Below, piece by piece: positions 11,990 to 24,137 of a stretch of 64,000 nucleotides of DNA (position 1 is its first letter; each line of letters opens with the position of its first letter). The notes below the pieces were generated by a model. That model made no database searches and was not told where the DNA came from. It saw only the letters and a program-made list of their open reading frames with translations. Made by a program: the position numbers and the translations under genes. Source of the stretch: Aquilaria yunnanensis (lineage: Eukaryota; Streptophyta; Magnoliopsida; Malvales; Thymelaeaceae); the NCBI GenBank assembly GCA_039654915.1, contig CM077599.1, positions 19,904,501-19,968,500 of the forward strand, read 5' to 3'.

Positions 11990-12400
11990 AAGGTTAGCAA
12001 AGTTAATTAAATTAATTGTTAACAACAATAATAAAAGTTAGCTAAGTCAACAACAATAAAAGTTAACCAAATTAATTAATTGATTATAAATCAACAGTAA
12101 TAGAAGTTAGCCAAGTTAATTAAATTAATTATTAACAACAATAATAAAAGTTAGTCAAGTTAATTAAATTAATTAATTAACAACAATAATAAAAGTTAGT
12201 CAAGTTAATTAAATTGACAACAATAATAAAGGTTAGTTAAGTTAACAATAATAAAAGTTAGCCAAGTTAATTAAATTAATTATTAACAATAATAAAAGTT
12301 AGCCAAGTTAATTAAATTAATTAATAACAACAATAATAAAGGTTAGACAATTTAATTAATTATTAACAACAATGATAATAACGGTTAGTAAAAATTAGCA
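11990..12400. repeat. AT-rich minisatellite, about 40-50-bp unit
   Basis: Roughly nine degenerate copies of AATAATAAAAGTTAGCCAAG followed by TTAATTAAATTAATTA-type sequence. It belongs to the solo LTR and is absent from the 5596-8402 copy. Confidence 0.7.
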
Positions 12401-13192
12401 AGTTAGTTGTTAGTTGTTAATAACAAAAAAAAAAAAAAAGGTTAGTAATAATAGCAATAATTAACAAATAAATAAACAAGTAAAAATTAAAAAAAAGGTT
12501 AGTAATTTATTCTGCAAGAACAAAAATAAAAGGTTAGTGACCAAATTGAAAGCAATTGAAAAGATAATAGACTAAAGTAGAACTTTACCCTTTAGTTTTG
12601 GATTTTGAATCCCAGGAAACGCGAAACGCAGCGCGACGCGAGAGGAGGGGTGGGGCTGGCGGCGCTGGCGCGGGGCGGCAAGGCGGAGGGGCGACGGCGG
12701 CGGGACGGCTGGGCGCAGCGGCGAGAGACGGCAGGACGACGGCGGCAGCCGGCGGCGTGGAAAGAAAAAGAAGGAGGAGAAAGGAGGAGGAGCACGCCGG
12801 AGGAAGAGAAGGTGACGGCGGCGTGGGGGCGACGGCGGTGCTGGGCGGAGGGCGACGGGGCGGCGGGGCGGAAGGGCAACGGCGACGCGGGACGGCAGGG
12901 GCGACGGCGATGCGAGATGGCAGGGGCGGCGAGGGCGCTAGTCAGAAGGCGGCGGGACGGAAGGGTAACGGCGGCGACGACGGCGACGCCGGCGGAGGCG
13001 ACGGCGAAGTGAGAGAAAGAGGAGAAACGGTGATAAACGGCAGGGGGGCAGAAAAAAACTAAAAAAAATTAGGTTCTTCTGAAGAAAGAAGGAGAGGCTG
13101 AAGGGCTAAGGTTGTAATTTTTCCTTTTTCTAAAACGGAGCTCTAAGTTTTCTTTCTATTTTTTCTGTGTGTTCAGCACTAAATTTGGAGGC

Positions 13193-13202
13193 CTATTTAT
13201 AG
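13193..13202 (-). promoter_or_regulatory. TATA box of the solo LTR
   Basis: The minus strand reads CTATAAATAG about 506 bp in from the LTR 5' end at 13708. That is a normal U3 position for a Ty3-type promoter. Transcription would run leftward into the GC-rich block. Confidence 0.6.
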
Positions 13203-13708
13203 AGGAAGTTTGGCTGAACTGTTGATGGATAAATTAATAAAAAATTTCAAACTTATCTTTTAAATTGGTAAAATGACAATTTCAGTCCTTTACGTTTCTC
13301 AGGCTCTGGATAAGCTTCAGAAGCTTCTGATTTTGACAATTTTGTCGTTTTCTGTTAATTTGGGCCAGAAACGTCCGTTTAGGCCCAAAATTGACGCGAA
13401 AAATTGCCCAAAGCTCCTAGAACATTTAGAATTTGTCAATTTTGCCCGAAACTTCTCAATTTTATCATTTTTATCTCAAACTTTTTAATTTTGTCATTTT
13501 TATGGAGTTTTCTTTTTTTCTCACATATACACACATATATCATTTTAAATCAAATTCTGACAAAACAAAAATGTATTTTAAACTAATTAACTTAATTAAA
13601 ATTTTTCAGTAATAATAATAATAATAAAATATATTATTATTATTATTTTTAATTAATTTTTTTTTAGTTTAATTTTTTTTAATGGTCGAACGAAATTGGG
13701 TGTCAACA

Positions 13709-14760
13709 GCAGACCCAACACACCCACAACTAGCCACAATTTTTCTTTATCTATTAATAACTTAATTGTAACTTTTTAAAATAATTGACTAATATGAAAA
13801 AAAATGAGTAATTTAAGTGATCAAAATACAATTTACCAAACAATATAAACCTAAGCCCTATATTCTTCCCACTCTATACCATTGCTTGTTCTTCTTCTTC
13901 ACGCACTTGCTTTCGTCCATTCTTTCATTTGTTTTTGCTGCCTCTTCTTCACTTCTTCTCTCATTTTCTTCTTCATACCTTCTTCTCCCATCTTCTTTGC
14001 CCCTTCTTCTATCATATTCTTCACCCCATCTTCTCTCAAACTCAAATTCATCTCGCCTTTTTCATCATTTTTTTTTCCGGTTCACCAATCAACCATCTTG
14101 GAACCACCAGAACAGTGCCTTTTCTGTTGGCCACTTACGTCGATTGAAGAAAAGATGAAGAAGAGCAGTCCAGAATTAGTCACTGCAGTTGTTTCATGAG
14201 TAATTCATGGGAAGCCCGTTACTCATAGGTGACAGACATGAGCATTATTTTTTACCCGTTAGGCCAAACAAGTGGGTGGCAGGTGCAGTGGGTCTGTACC
14301 CAATTCATCCCCATGCCATCCCTAGTGGCATATGGGATGATTGGGCTAACCAATTATGAATTGTCAGGTTAAGGGACTAATATAACCCGAGTTGAAAAGC
14401 TTAAGGACTAACATGGACTGAGTTCAAGTCAAGGGACTAACTTGTATGAGTATGTCAAAGTAAAAGACTCTTGGAATATTTAGGCCGTCCAGGAACAAAA
14501 CTACAAAAGTATAAACTACAGATAAATGCAGAGCATTATTTTTGTCTACAACATTCTTACAACGGTACTACGACGACTCCATATAGAAATTCAACTGTGT
14601 TCTTGAGATCAGCACAAAACTAAAAAACTCACCCATTTGCCAGCGGAAGAGCCATCACAAAATCCCAACTAATGTGCTGCGGCTGCCCCCCTCTCTCCCT
14701 GAATTCATCCACATCTGGAATTGGTTTCACAAACAACCATCGTTGAAGAGTGAAGAAGGA
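13709..14760. other. Intergenic DNA with CT-rich tract
   Basis: A TTCTTC-rich tract occupies about 13870-14060. Its open frames are phenylalanine/serine low-complexity. I see no exon of a recognised protein. The right 200-300 bp are probably 3' UTR of the minus-strand gene ending at 14761. Confidence 0.5.
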
Positions 14761-15362
14761 TCAAGCTTCTGGGTCCTTGGGATAATAAAACAGCAGAAAG
14801 ATGCAAAAAGGGGCAACAAGCAAGGCAATAATCTTTAGCAATTCCTCAGTTTCCTCTGATATCACTCCAATCCGTGACCAATCTCCACTGTATCTGTCTT
14901 TCAAAATTTACAAGCTTAAGATGAGGATAAGACCAAAAACGCTTAATCCCAAAGCCAAGGAAGAACTTACCCAGCGTCAATAAGTCCCAGCCCAAACACA
15001 GCAACTGCAGTTCGAGCAACAATTGACTTGGAAATCTTCAAGTTCGTGTGAGTTTTGACTTGGGGTTTCTGTTGATTCCTCGAACTTTGGTAAAAATCTC
15101 TCCTTTTCGCCGTTGTATTGATGGAATTTCTTCTCCCATTGTTTTGCTTTGCCAGTGGAAGATAGCTGTAGGAGCCAAGGCCTCCGAGGAGGATGGAGAC
15201 CTCTTGCATGATCGATTTGCAAGTCCTCACCTTTCTCGTCTTCTCTCCGCACCCAATCCTCTTCTGAAGAGAAGTGGGACTGTGTGAACGAAAACTCACT
15301 GCCTCTTCTTGTAACACAGACAGAAGGGTAGAAGAGTAATTCGATCCCATTCTTGAGGCCAT
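14761..15362 (-). CDS. Small predicted plastid protein with C-terminal membrane helix
   Basis: Two exons on the minus strand, 15362-14971 and 14893-14761, join in phase across a GT-AG intron and give 174 aa. Residues 1-60 are rich in Ser, Thr and Arg with few acidic residues, like a transit peptide (inference). Residues 113-131 contain a conserved-looking AVFGLGLIDAG; after the splice comes YSGDWSRIGVISEETEELLK. Residues 152-168 (IIALLVAPFCIFLLFYY) form a single membrane segment before a short PKDPEA tail. I do not know a biochemical function. The layout matches small plant-specific proteins annotated only as hypothetical. The start codon lies 85 bp from that of NUP43 on the other strand, so the pair probably shares a promoter. 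Confidence 0.75.
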
Positions 15363-15447
15363 TTAAGTAAACTTGCCTAAAACCCTTCCTCCGACTTTGC
15401 TCAAGCTCAGGAGTCGGGTCTCTGTAGCACAGACACAGAGCCTAGCA
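15363..15447. promoter_or_regulatory. 85-bp bidirectional promoter/5' leader region
   Basis: This is all that separates the start codons of two divergent genes. No TATA box is visible on either strand. The sequence is CT-rich toward NUP43. Both 5' UTRs must overlap or start inside the partner's coding exon. Confidence 0.55.
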
Positions 15448-18400
15448 ATGGCAATGGCAGGAGCTCCCCCAAAAACTCATAGATTTCCACAGTCCAAGTA
15501 CATCGACGCCGTGCGATGGCTGCCGCCGGTCTCAGCTTTCGATCGATTCGCCGTGGTCGCGTATTTTGACACTGACGCTGGCTCTGCTTCTGTCGAACTA
15601 CAGGCTCTAAATCCAAATCCGTCTCCGACATTGGAAATCCAAGCGTCTTGGACTCCACCCTCACGTGTCTCCTCTCTCAAAACCTCTCAAACTCATGTAA
15701 ACCCCCTTCTTGCGGCCTCAACATTTTCGGGTTCTCTCCATGTCATCGGCTGCAATCCGTTGGGCGAGCGGGGTTTCGAGTCAGAGGCGTCTGTCACGGA
15801 CAGGGGTTTCCACGCGGGGGCTGTGGCGGCCTTGGATTTGAGAGATGGTGGAGGTGAATGCGCGAGTGTTGGCGAGGACGGGAGGGTGAATTTAGTGACC
15901 ATTGTTGGAGACTCTTCGAGGTTGAGCTACCGGAGGGTTTTCGATTCGAATGGACTACTGGGTTACACGGCGGTGAAGTGGGCGTCGCCGACTGAATTTG
16001 TCACCGGTGGCTATGGCTTTGGTCTTCAATGGTGGGATCAGAGGAGGCCCGGTGGGCCTGTTGCCCAGTTCAAGGGGATCCGGTGAGCTAATTTTGGTTC
16101 TTTCCTTCTTCCTTCCTCCTGTAAGTAAACAAGAATCAATGTGTAATTTGAGTTGAAATCTAGGCATTGAACTTCATTTTTTTTTGTTTAATATAAGGTT
16201 GGCCATTAAAATTTATTCTCTGTCGATCTTGGCTGATATTGCTAATATATAGCATTTTTATCTTTTATTGCCTCATGAACATGATGCAACTTCTCACTTT
16301 GAGTGTCATTCTGTGAGTTGTCTTTGAACGAAAATTTCTTCCAATCATGGAGTTGTGTAAATAATTTTTGAGGATTTAAGAGTTCTTCAAGTGGCTCAAA
16401 CATTTTGCAGCAAAATGTGTTCGAGTGTGATTATTCTAGTCTTTTAATGTCAAGTAGCCTCATCTTTGGAGCAAGTGATTTGTACATTGCCCGTCTGCCC
16501 CCCAAATTTATCTTCCCTGACTCAAGAACAACTTCTTTGTCCTTCTGATATGAGCTGAGGACACTTTAGGTGCATGTTTTGGTGCACTCCTTATAGTGTA
16601 CCAAAGAACATGTTCGAAGTGAAGTAAGATGAGCAGCATTACATTCAACTGAAGTTCTGCTATATAGAAGTCGCTTTGCGTTTCATGACTTTGTTTATCA
16701 TATAAGAATGGCTGTGCTTTCATTAGATGCAACAGTACTTTTCTCATCTTATGCAATATATATATTTTTCCCTGCCATGTACTGGCCGTGCACCTTGGCC
16801 ATAATGACAGCTGACTCTTAGTGAATAATGTAAATGGAACCTGATGGATGGCAGTCATCATTCAGTAAGGACTAGTCAATGCAAAAATACTACTAATAAT
16901 AATAAGCAGTGAAAAGGGGAGCCCGAATAATTAACAATAATTGAAGCCTGTAAAATTAAGAATTTCATTTACTGAAACATCCATGAGTCATTGTAATATT
17001 CGTTAGTGTGCCAGTGATAGTTTAACATGTAAGCAAGGATCAAAATCTTTGGTCGCTTTCATCTCCCTCTATTTTTTGCTTCTTTCTCTTCAGCAGCATC
17101 AGAATTTTCATAGAGTTGATTGGATTGATAAAACTATTTTCTAAAGCATAAGAAAAAGGTACTATTTTCTAAAGCATAAGAAAAAGGTAATCTGGAATAG
17201 CATCTAGGAGATTAAAGAATCATGAGTTTAATAATAGGCTGTATGCATGTGTAATACTAATTGCTATAGTGGGGCTACTGTCTTGCTCTGTTATTGACAT
17301 CATCTCCAGAACTGCATATGAAAATATGAATTATGGGCTGCTTCAAATATTCCTAGAACAGGGATGCTACATTTTCACTGGAATCACTCCTCAGTCCTTT
17401 TAAATTGCAACTCTGCTTATTTCATTGTCTTGAATTTCAAATAAAGCATCAAGGTTACATGGTTTTGTTGATCTCCAACTGTACATGATAGTTGCTGCTA
17501 AGTCAGTCTACAACATTTTTCTTTGCATTTGAGAGGATGTATTTCATTAGAATGGAAGATGTGAACTTGAGCTTCATCAATATTTCTTATCTATATTTGA
17601 TGGAGATTATTTTATATTTTGCTTATGTGTGATATAAAACTAAATGTTTTGATGTTTTGATACTTCTCTTTTGTTTCTGTTGAACATGCATCTGTTGTAA
17701 AAACCTTGTGAGTTGGCGTCTTATCAGTGTGGCTATTTCTCAGGCCTCAAGTCAGAACTTGCGGTATGGTCCACTCCCTTGATATCCATTTATCAAGGAA
17801 GCACATTTGTTTGGTAACCCAATATTCCTTGCTTCTCATGGTTGGGTCTACTCATTGTGGGTGTGGGTGTTAATTGATACATTCAGGAGTCTTATTCTCA
17901 CATTTTGCATGGGTTATATATGAAGGCTGGAGGCTCTTCTGGTACTGTATTTGCATGGGATATTCGGGCACAAGATAAACCTATTGCTCTCTCTGGTGTT
18001 AGAGATGGAGAGACTGCCACCAACTCATTGTCTGAAGGTGAGGTTTGGGAAGTCCAGTATGACAGCTACACGAGGTCTTCAAACACTGGAAATATTTCAT
18101 CCTCTAAGATCTTCCCCGTGATGATATGTTCAGAAGATGGAATGCTAGCTGTTATTGAACAAGGTAGGCAGCTCTTTGTATGATGATTCTTAAGAGTGTT
18201 TTGGCTATAAATAGGACGTCAAGGGCTTGTTTAACTATTTATTTTTTTTCCCTTTTTCCTTTTTGAAATTTCCACTTATAATGCATGGTATAGACATGGT
18301 GGGATGTCTTGGATTATAATTTTAGAGAATTAGCAGTCATTAAAAGTGGTTTTCTATTTCATAAAAGAACTTCTTAAATAATGGAAGACAAGTTTTTTGG

Positions 18401-18815
18401 CATCCACAGGGGAAAGATCAAACCATTTTTTTATTTGAGGAAGTTCGAGTAGAAAAATGGAGCACTACACAACCACACAGGCTGTTAATGTTTCCTAGTT
18501 GTATTTACATATATGAGTGTTCTATTGCTCTCTTTAGAGCAATTAACATTACAATTTGGGAATTTTCTGCTTGGCTTTAACATCAGTCTATGTAAAAACT
18601 GCTTAGGTGAAGAGCCTATTGAATTTTTGGCTGAACCTTGTGCAATCAACAGCTTTGACATTGATCGACAGAATCCCTCGGTATGTAGAAGTTTATGTGG
18701 CTGGAATTTGTATGAGAGGGTTATTTTGCATATGGTGATGATGCAATACATTATGTTGCAGGATGTGATATGTAGCTTGGAGTGGGAAACTCTAGCAATC
18801 TTGGCAAGGCCATGA
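15448..18815 (+). CDS. NUP43: Nucleoporin NUP43 (WD40 protein of the Nup107-160 complex)
   Basis: Exons 15448-16082, 17744-17813, 17926-18163, 18607-18680 and 18762-18815 join with GT-AG introns and continuous phase into 356 aa, close to the usual plant length. WD40-type blocks are visible at about 122-150 (HAGAVAALDL...GEDGRVNLV), 172-198 (YTAVKWAS...GLQWWDQR) and 219-250 (GMVHSLDIHLSRKH...AGGSSGTVFAWDIR). A last one precedes the C-terminal DVICSLEWETLAILARP. Family knowledge: NUP43 is a beta-propeller subunit of the outer-ring Y complex of the nuclear pore. I chose the ATG at 15448 (MAMAGAPPKT); 15373 upstream is only TTG, and a second ATG lies at 15454. Intron 1 is 1.66 kb and contains a perfect 28-bp tandem duplication near 17132-17187. 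Confidence 0.93.
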
Positions 18816-19192
18816 GATTGATATGCTGCAAATGGTGAATCATTATAGTGGCTGTTTGTTGTTGAAAAGGAAAGCCTGGTGAGGGCTGGCTATTTTGGTC
18901 GGTGGCATCTGTGCTTGTTTTCTGTTGGGGTGAAAAAATAGCAAGGACTGTTTGTCTCATGAAGAACTAAACTTTTGCTCTTGCAACAAGTAAAATGCCT
19001 GGAGCTGCTTGTTACTGCCTATATAATAGAAAAAACTTACATGACAGCTCTGAGCCTCATAATAAGCAACAAACCCCTGCTTTCATGATGCGGTAAATGC
19101 CCATAGAGACAAATGTCCAGAGCTTAACAAAGCACGTAATTTTTTGTATTGGTTATTACTGTTGCAATAGGTCCTAAGATAACTTTAAAGAA

Positions 19193-20377
19193 GGGCAAAA
19201 GTATCAAATTTACTACTGATGTTCTGGGTTTGGTGTGGATTTGCCACCATAGGGTTGTGTTTTTTTGTTGCTTGATCTCCTACTAATATTTTAAAATAAA
19301 ACGAATATATCACTAATGTTTTAAATTAAGAGTATATATGTCATTGCTCGTTAAAAAATTAATAGAAAATGTTAGAAATAACAAGTTTTGAAATTTTAGG
19401 ATGATAATGTAAATTTTAACAAACCTTAGTGACCTAAGTAACTAGACTCTCTCTCTCTCTCTCTCTCTCTTGAATCTTGGGCAGCTACTATTGTTGTTGT
19501 CTAGAGCTTTTTTGGCCACCATTTGTGGTGACCAATGTTAAAAATTTTTAGATGGTTTCGGCGTCTTGACATGAACATTTTTTATAATCTAAAAGCACTA
19601 CAATTCTTGCTGTGCTGAAGGTCAAAATACGTAGTGGCAATTGCATCGAGAAAATTTTCAAATGTGTCCTTGATTTTTAGGTGAGAAGTTAATTTATAGA
19701 TTTTTGAATGTTTTTTCTTGGTCAATTTTGCGTTTTTGCTCCATTTCATATTTAGTAATTTGAATCTTTTTCCTTTTAGGCATAGAGATGGTGCAAATAG
19801 AGGTTGGAGCTCAATCGAATAATTGTGGTCAAGAGCATGAATCCTTTTATGATTCAAGAGAATTTTTAGCAGGAAATCAACACCGAGGTCAAACTCGTCT
19901 CCCTTGTGGTAACCAATTCTTAGAAATTCTTAATGGCATTTCGCTATACTCCAATGACCTACAGTTGGATTCCAAGCTTCCTTTGGTTTACATGGGCCAT
20001 TGTTGCAATAGATATTGCTATATAGGCCACCTTTATCCATCAAAAGTTTAGGAGAAAATCATACTCTATTATAAAGGAGGAAATGCGAGAATGGAGAAGG
20101 GAAGCACAGTGAAGCTCATTGGTGGGTGAGGCTATTGGGAAAAAGGTCCTAGAATACAATAAATGTCAAAGTCTAAAAGGTTATGATATTTTCTGAAAGA
20201 TACATAATAATCTTAAATTTTCAAATATAATATTTTTACCATCTCTATTACTTTTTAATGAATAGTGGCATTTTTGAGTCACTTTTAAAACATTAGTAGA
20301 AGATTGGACCTAAAAAAACTAAAGTAATAGATTTGTGTCCAACCCAAAATATTAGTGACAAATTTGATACTTTTGCC
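19193..20377. mobile_element. Non-autonomous Mutator-like (MULE) or hAT element, long inverted repeats
   Basis: The ends are inverted copies beginning GGGCAAAAGTATCAAATTT (left) and GGCAAAAGTATCAAATTT (right, reverse complement). Similarity runs on for about 200 bp inward. Identical 8-bp TTAAAGAA flanks lie at 19185-19192 and 20378-20385. A (CT)n tract lies near 19448-19470. The interior (19480-20160) has no transposase; a plus-strand frame of 87 codons at 19788-20051 matches nothing I recognise. Long TIRs favour a MULE; an 8-bp duplication also fits hAT. Confidence 0.75.
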
Positions 20378-21177
20378 TTAAAGAAAATGATGAGTGTTAG
20401 ATCACTTGAAGCTATGAGTCCCTAGAAAGACGAGCTCATGATAGTTGTAGTTGTAAGAAGTGGAAGAGTTCCACATCAAGATTGTTGGATTTGTGCCTAA
20501 GTGTTTGTTAAGCTAGTTGAACTCTATAAAGCTCAAGTGTGTTTTTCTTTCCCCTTCAACTTGATAAAAGACTTCCTGTCCCCCTACCTTACTTTGTGAT
20601 ATGTTGAAAATGTTGTTAATTGAGGCATTGGAATTGACTTTTCTCTTTTAAAGCAAAAACAGTGAGACTCGAGAAAAATTAATCTTAGCAAGTAGTAGTT
20701 AGGGATTGGACTAACACTTAGGAGTTCACATGATCAGCATAGACCGGGGCGAGCAAGTTGCATTTAGCTCATATTGTATAGCTTAACATTGGTTTTTATA
20801 TAGCTCATAATTATAAACTCAACTCAAGAATCAAAATCCCTAACTTTATGTAGTGGCTAGCATTACTTGGTCTCATCTAATCAATCGGATCAGATTAGAT
20901 TGGTAGTAGCAGTCGCTTTATATTGGCCAACATTATAGATATTATAGAGGGTATATATGACATATCAGCTAGCTCATCACAAGCAAAAGCTAAGACAGTA
21001 GTTGATGACACAATCACAATCATTAATTAATTCGATCCAGTTAATTAACCCTTAGCAACCAAGCTTAGCATACAACAACATTCCTGAAGTAATACCACAT
21101 TCAAATGTATGAGTTCAATAATATTAATTCCAGACTAGGTTGGGTTAATTTTTTGCAAAGCAAAGAAGTTCATGACA
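20378..21177. other. AT-rich intergenic DNA, no gene seen
   Basis: Apart from the target duplication at its left edge, I see neither exons nor terminal repeats here. Confidence 0.5.
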
Positions 21178-22157
21178 CACTATTAGAAAATCATTATTTT
21201 TCGTCATCAACCTTTCTAACAATCAAAGTTGATGCAAATTTTTTATGACACGTCATTCAAAGTTTTCTTATCAATGTTTTTCAATGACTGACTAACAAAA
21301 AACTTCCTGGCATATTTGTTGAAGTTTCACAAGGCATGTCACTAGAACTCTTTTGACAGCTCGTAGCCAAAAAACTTCGTGGTTCCTCCTATGAAGTTTA
21401 CAAAGGCATGCCGTCGGAAACAATTTAGAAGAAATAAATTAACTTTGAAATTCTCAACAACCCATTATTGGAAAATGACAAATTTCACCCTTTTTACCTT
21501 TGGGGAAATTTTTTTAACTTAAAATTTTTCAACAATTGACCGTTGGGAAAATGAAAAATTTTCCTCACATTTTTTTTGTCCAAAAAAATATAATTTTTTG
21601 CCACTATTATAGAATCACTGCTTCACTAAAATTCATTTTCACTCTAAATCTCCTGTCTCCATCACACAAATTTCTCTCTCTTATGCTTCCATACATTTCC
21701 TTTTTCTATTTCTTTTTTTTTTTCTCTCTCTGTTCTCTTTCTCCTTCTTCTTCCTCCCCCTCTTTCCGGCCATTTATATCCTTTCTTCATCCTCCTCCTC
21801 CTCTTCCTCTACACCATATTCTTCTTCTTCGCAAGTCAATACTTTTTAGAAGAAAAAGGAATCTTTGCACGACTCTGTGACACTTTCCGATAGTCGACCG
21901 TCTGAAAATTGGTGGCAATGTTTTCCGACTACTTGCTATCAGAAAAGCACTAGTGACATTTTCCAATATCCATCTTTCTAAAAATCGCCAGTGACATTCT
22001 GACAAGCCTTGCGGAAGCTTTTTATGACTATCATACTTTTCATCAAAACTGTTGCAATTGCAACAGCAAACAATGAAAATTTATTTTTCCAGCGATGCTA
22101 ATTCCAGTGGCTGTTTTCTGACGACCAATCATCGAAAAATTGATTTTTTGATAGATG
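21178..22157. mobile_element. Degenerate CACTA-like MITE
   Basis: The left end reads CACTATTAGAAAATCATT. The right end, reverse-complemented, reads CATCTATCAAAAAATCAATT and then TTTTCG as on the left. Subterminal sequence holds scattered TTTCCGAC/GTCGGAAA-type motifs usual for CACTA elements. No perfect 3-bp target duplication is visible and there is no transposase. Confidence 0.5.
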
Positions 22158-22724
22158 CCAGTCAGATAAGCACACTTTATGGCTTTTGGAGCCAAGATAT
22201 ATTACAAACATGTAATGCAACAGGCTAACATATATTATATACTAAAAATTGGTTCTCCATAGCACAAGGCAGCAGAGACAAAAAAAAGTATAAATGCTGT
22301 AGATACCTAAGGTTGAGTTCAGCTTCTGCTTTCTTACGATCAAAAGAAACAAGATCTGATCTCGACATCTACTTCAGCTTATAGGTTTTAATATCTAATA
22401 AAAAATCAGAGCCTTGCGTACATAGATGTGCCGAAGGGCGAAGTCAAGAAATTATCTTAACAGAGACAATCAAAACTAATTTTATATATTTTACGATTAC
22501 TAATGTAGTATCTAAAATTCTATTGGGGTCATATAAAATATTTTTTTTAAAAAACATATATCATTATTGTAGCTTTCTTAAATTTCAGTGGTTGGCATTT
22601 ACCATAATTGAATCACTACTAACTTTTGTTGCTTTTCCAACGGGCTATTTACCAACGGCCTAGGCCGTTGGTAATTACCAATGCGTAGGACCGTTGGTGT
22701 CAATTTCCAACGTGCACGCGTTAG

Positions 22725-24137
22725 TGTTGTACCAAAAAAGGCCAATCATAAGATGATTGTATTTTTACACATTGAGTCATGATATTTTATTAAGGCATTA
22801 ATCTAGCAATTATGTTTGTTGTTTTGTTTCTGCGTAACTTAACAAACATAATTGTAACCCTAGAATAATGATATTCTCAAACGTCCATAGTCTAGTATTA
22901 TTGTGGAGCGGGTTGCAATAATACATAACGACTAGCATATGTGGAGACTAGTATGAGATATGTAGTCTACATATGGATACAAGTTGGAGAACTTATGTAC
23001 TGAACCGACCCACAATGAAAATACTACATGGATCATTATATAAGTGTCATAAGTGATTCTCATAGTGATCATGGTATATGTAGTCCTTCAACCTAAGATC
23101 ATCAAGGTTCCCTACATGTGAGTCACATACTTTGATACTTTCCTTTGTTGCTCATAACTGAGTGAATTTGAAGGAGGTCATTGGGTATATCACATATCAT
23201 GCGGAGGGATTTGTATGATCAAGATGGGATTTGTCCCTCCTATGTAACGGAAGTGATATCTTCGGGCCCCTTGATAGAGTAAGACTTAGAAAAATGCATG
23301 GCCATGCTCGGATGAGTTGATATACGATATCAATGTCATCAGTTTAAGTTGGTCTACTCGGTAATTAAGAAACCAAAGATTGGGCTATACGAGAGTGACA
23401 CATTCCATTTCTCGTGCTTAGTCTTGATATCTTGGACAAAGGGACAATGACATATATATCGGTGATGATCATAAAGGTTTAGTCGAATCATCAACAATCT
23501 TGTCACTTTGGTAGCAATGATGTGTTGCTAGACACCGCTCATTGCTTATGATCATAAATGTGATTTATGATCATTGCCAACATGGTAAGAGCCTATTGGG
23601 TTGCACACATAGAGCTATTTGGATCATTAGAGTGCATTGGCAAATAATTTGGGTTTTGGTTTCACAATAATTTCGTATTAATAATGGGCCCAATAGTTGA
23701 GCAATTATTAAGCCTGAAATTAAAGCCTAATTGAATTAGGGCTTTGAAACCCATTAGGCCTGGAAGTTGAGTCGCACTATAAATACAACTTTTAGTGAGA
23801 AATTCGCAGGTCTCCTTACCCTAGCCTCACAAAAGGACAGCCGTACTCTTCTCTTGTAATTCTTTGAAGAACGCAAGCTAGCACTGCGAGCGTAAGAGAA
23901 ACCCATTTGCTGGGACGCGGTGGAAGCATGGTGATCCCGAGAGGCTCGTGTGGATACCGTAGAGAGCTTGAATACGTCAACTGCTCAAGTTTTGTGATTT
24001 AACTCTATAGTTGAGTGAGAGATCTCAACCGAAAATTAGTTATGAAAATTTTCGAACACCCGGTTTACCCATTTCACTTGGATCCTGGAGGGTTTCGGTT
24101 AAATTCCGCTACGCTGTTTGGCTCCTAAAACCCAACA
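22725..24137 (+). mobile_element. Solo LTR (1.4 kb) nested in the CACTA element
   Basis: It begins TGTTGTACC and ends CTAAAACCCAACA, with TGTTG...CAACA ends. Flanking 5-mers are GTTAG and GGTAG, one mismatch. The 3' part resembles Copia-type LTRs (TATA box, then a leader ending in TTCCGCTACGCTGTTTGGCTCC). No PBS, coding region or second LTR is present. Confidence 0.75.
23777..23786 (+). promoter_or_regulatory. TATA box of the nested solo LTR
   Basis: CTATAAATAC lies about 350 bp before the 3' end of the LTR, in the usual U3/R position. It would drive transcription rightward into the CACTA element. Confidence 0.5.

Larger units (their letters stand above)
9810..13708 (-). mobile_element. Solo LTR (3.9 kb) of the Tat-like family with intact target duplication
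   Basis: It begins TGTGGCAACG and ends GGGTGTCAACA on the plus strand. It is flanked by perfect 5-bp copies of GCAGA (9805-9809 and 13709-13713). No PBS, gag or second LTR adjoins it, so it is a solo LTR, the usual product of recombination between two LTRs. It shares its first 500 bp, hairpin repeats, GC-rich block and last 20 bp with the LTR at 5596-8402. It also holds AT-rich sequence and minisatellites absent there. A minus-strand TATA box lies at 13193-13202. The R/coding-like frames at 12592-13062 are GC-rich low-complexity and not genes. Confidence 0.85.

Noticed and set aside
10440..12400. Possible CRISPR-like arrays (repeat plus spacer look)
   Set aside because: Units are adjoining minisatellites with no unique spacers, in plant nuclear DNA.
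12592..13062. Open frames of 95-154 codons in GC-rich DNA
   Set aside because: Ala/Gly/Arg-rich, overlapping on both strands, inside the solo LTR; no recognisable protein.
13817..14199. Overlapping Phe/Ser-rich plus-strand frames
   Set aside because: Translations of a TTCTTC-rich tract; no homologous domain and several frames open at once.
15373..15447. Upstream extension of NUP43
   Set aside because: Position 15373 is TTG, not ATG; the first ATG is 15448, and the protein then has the normal family length.
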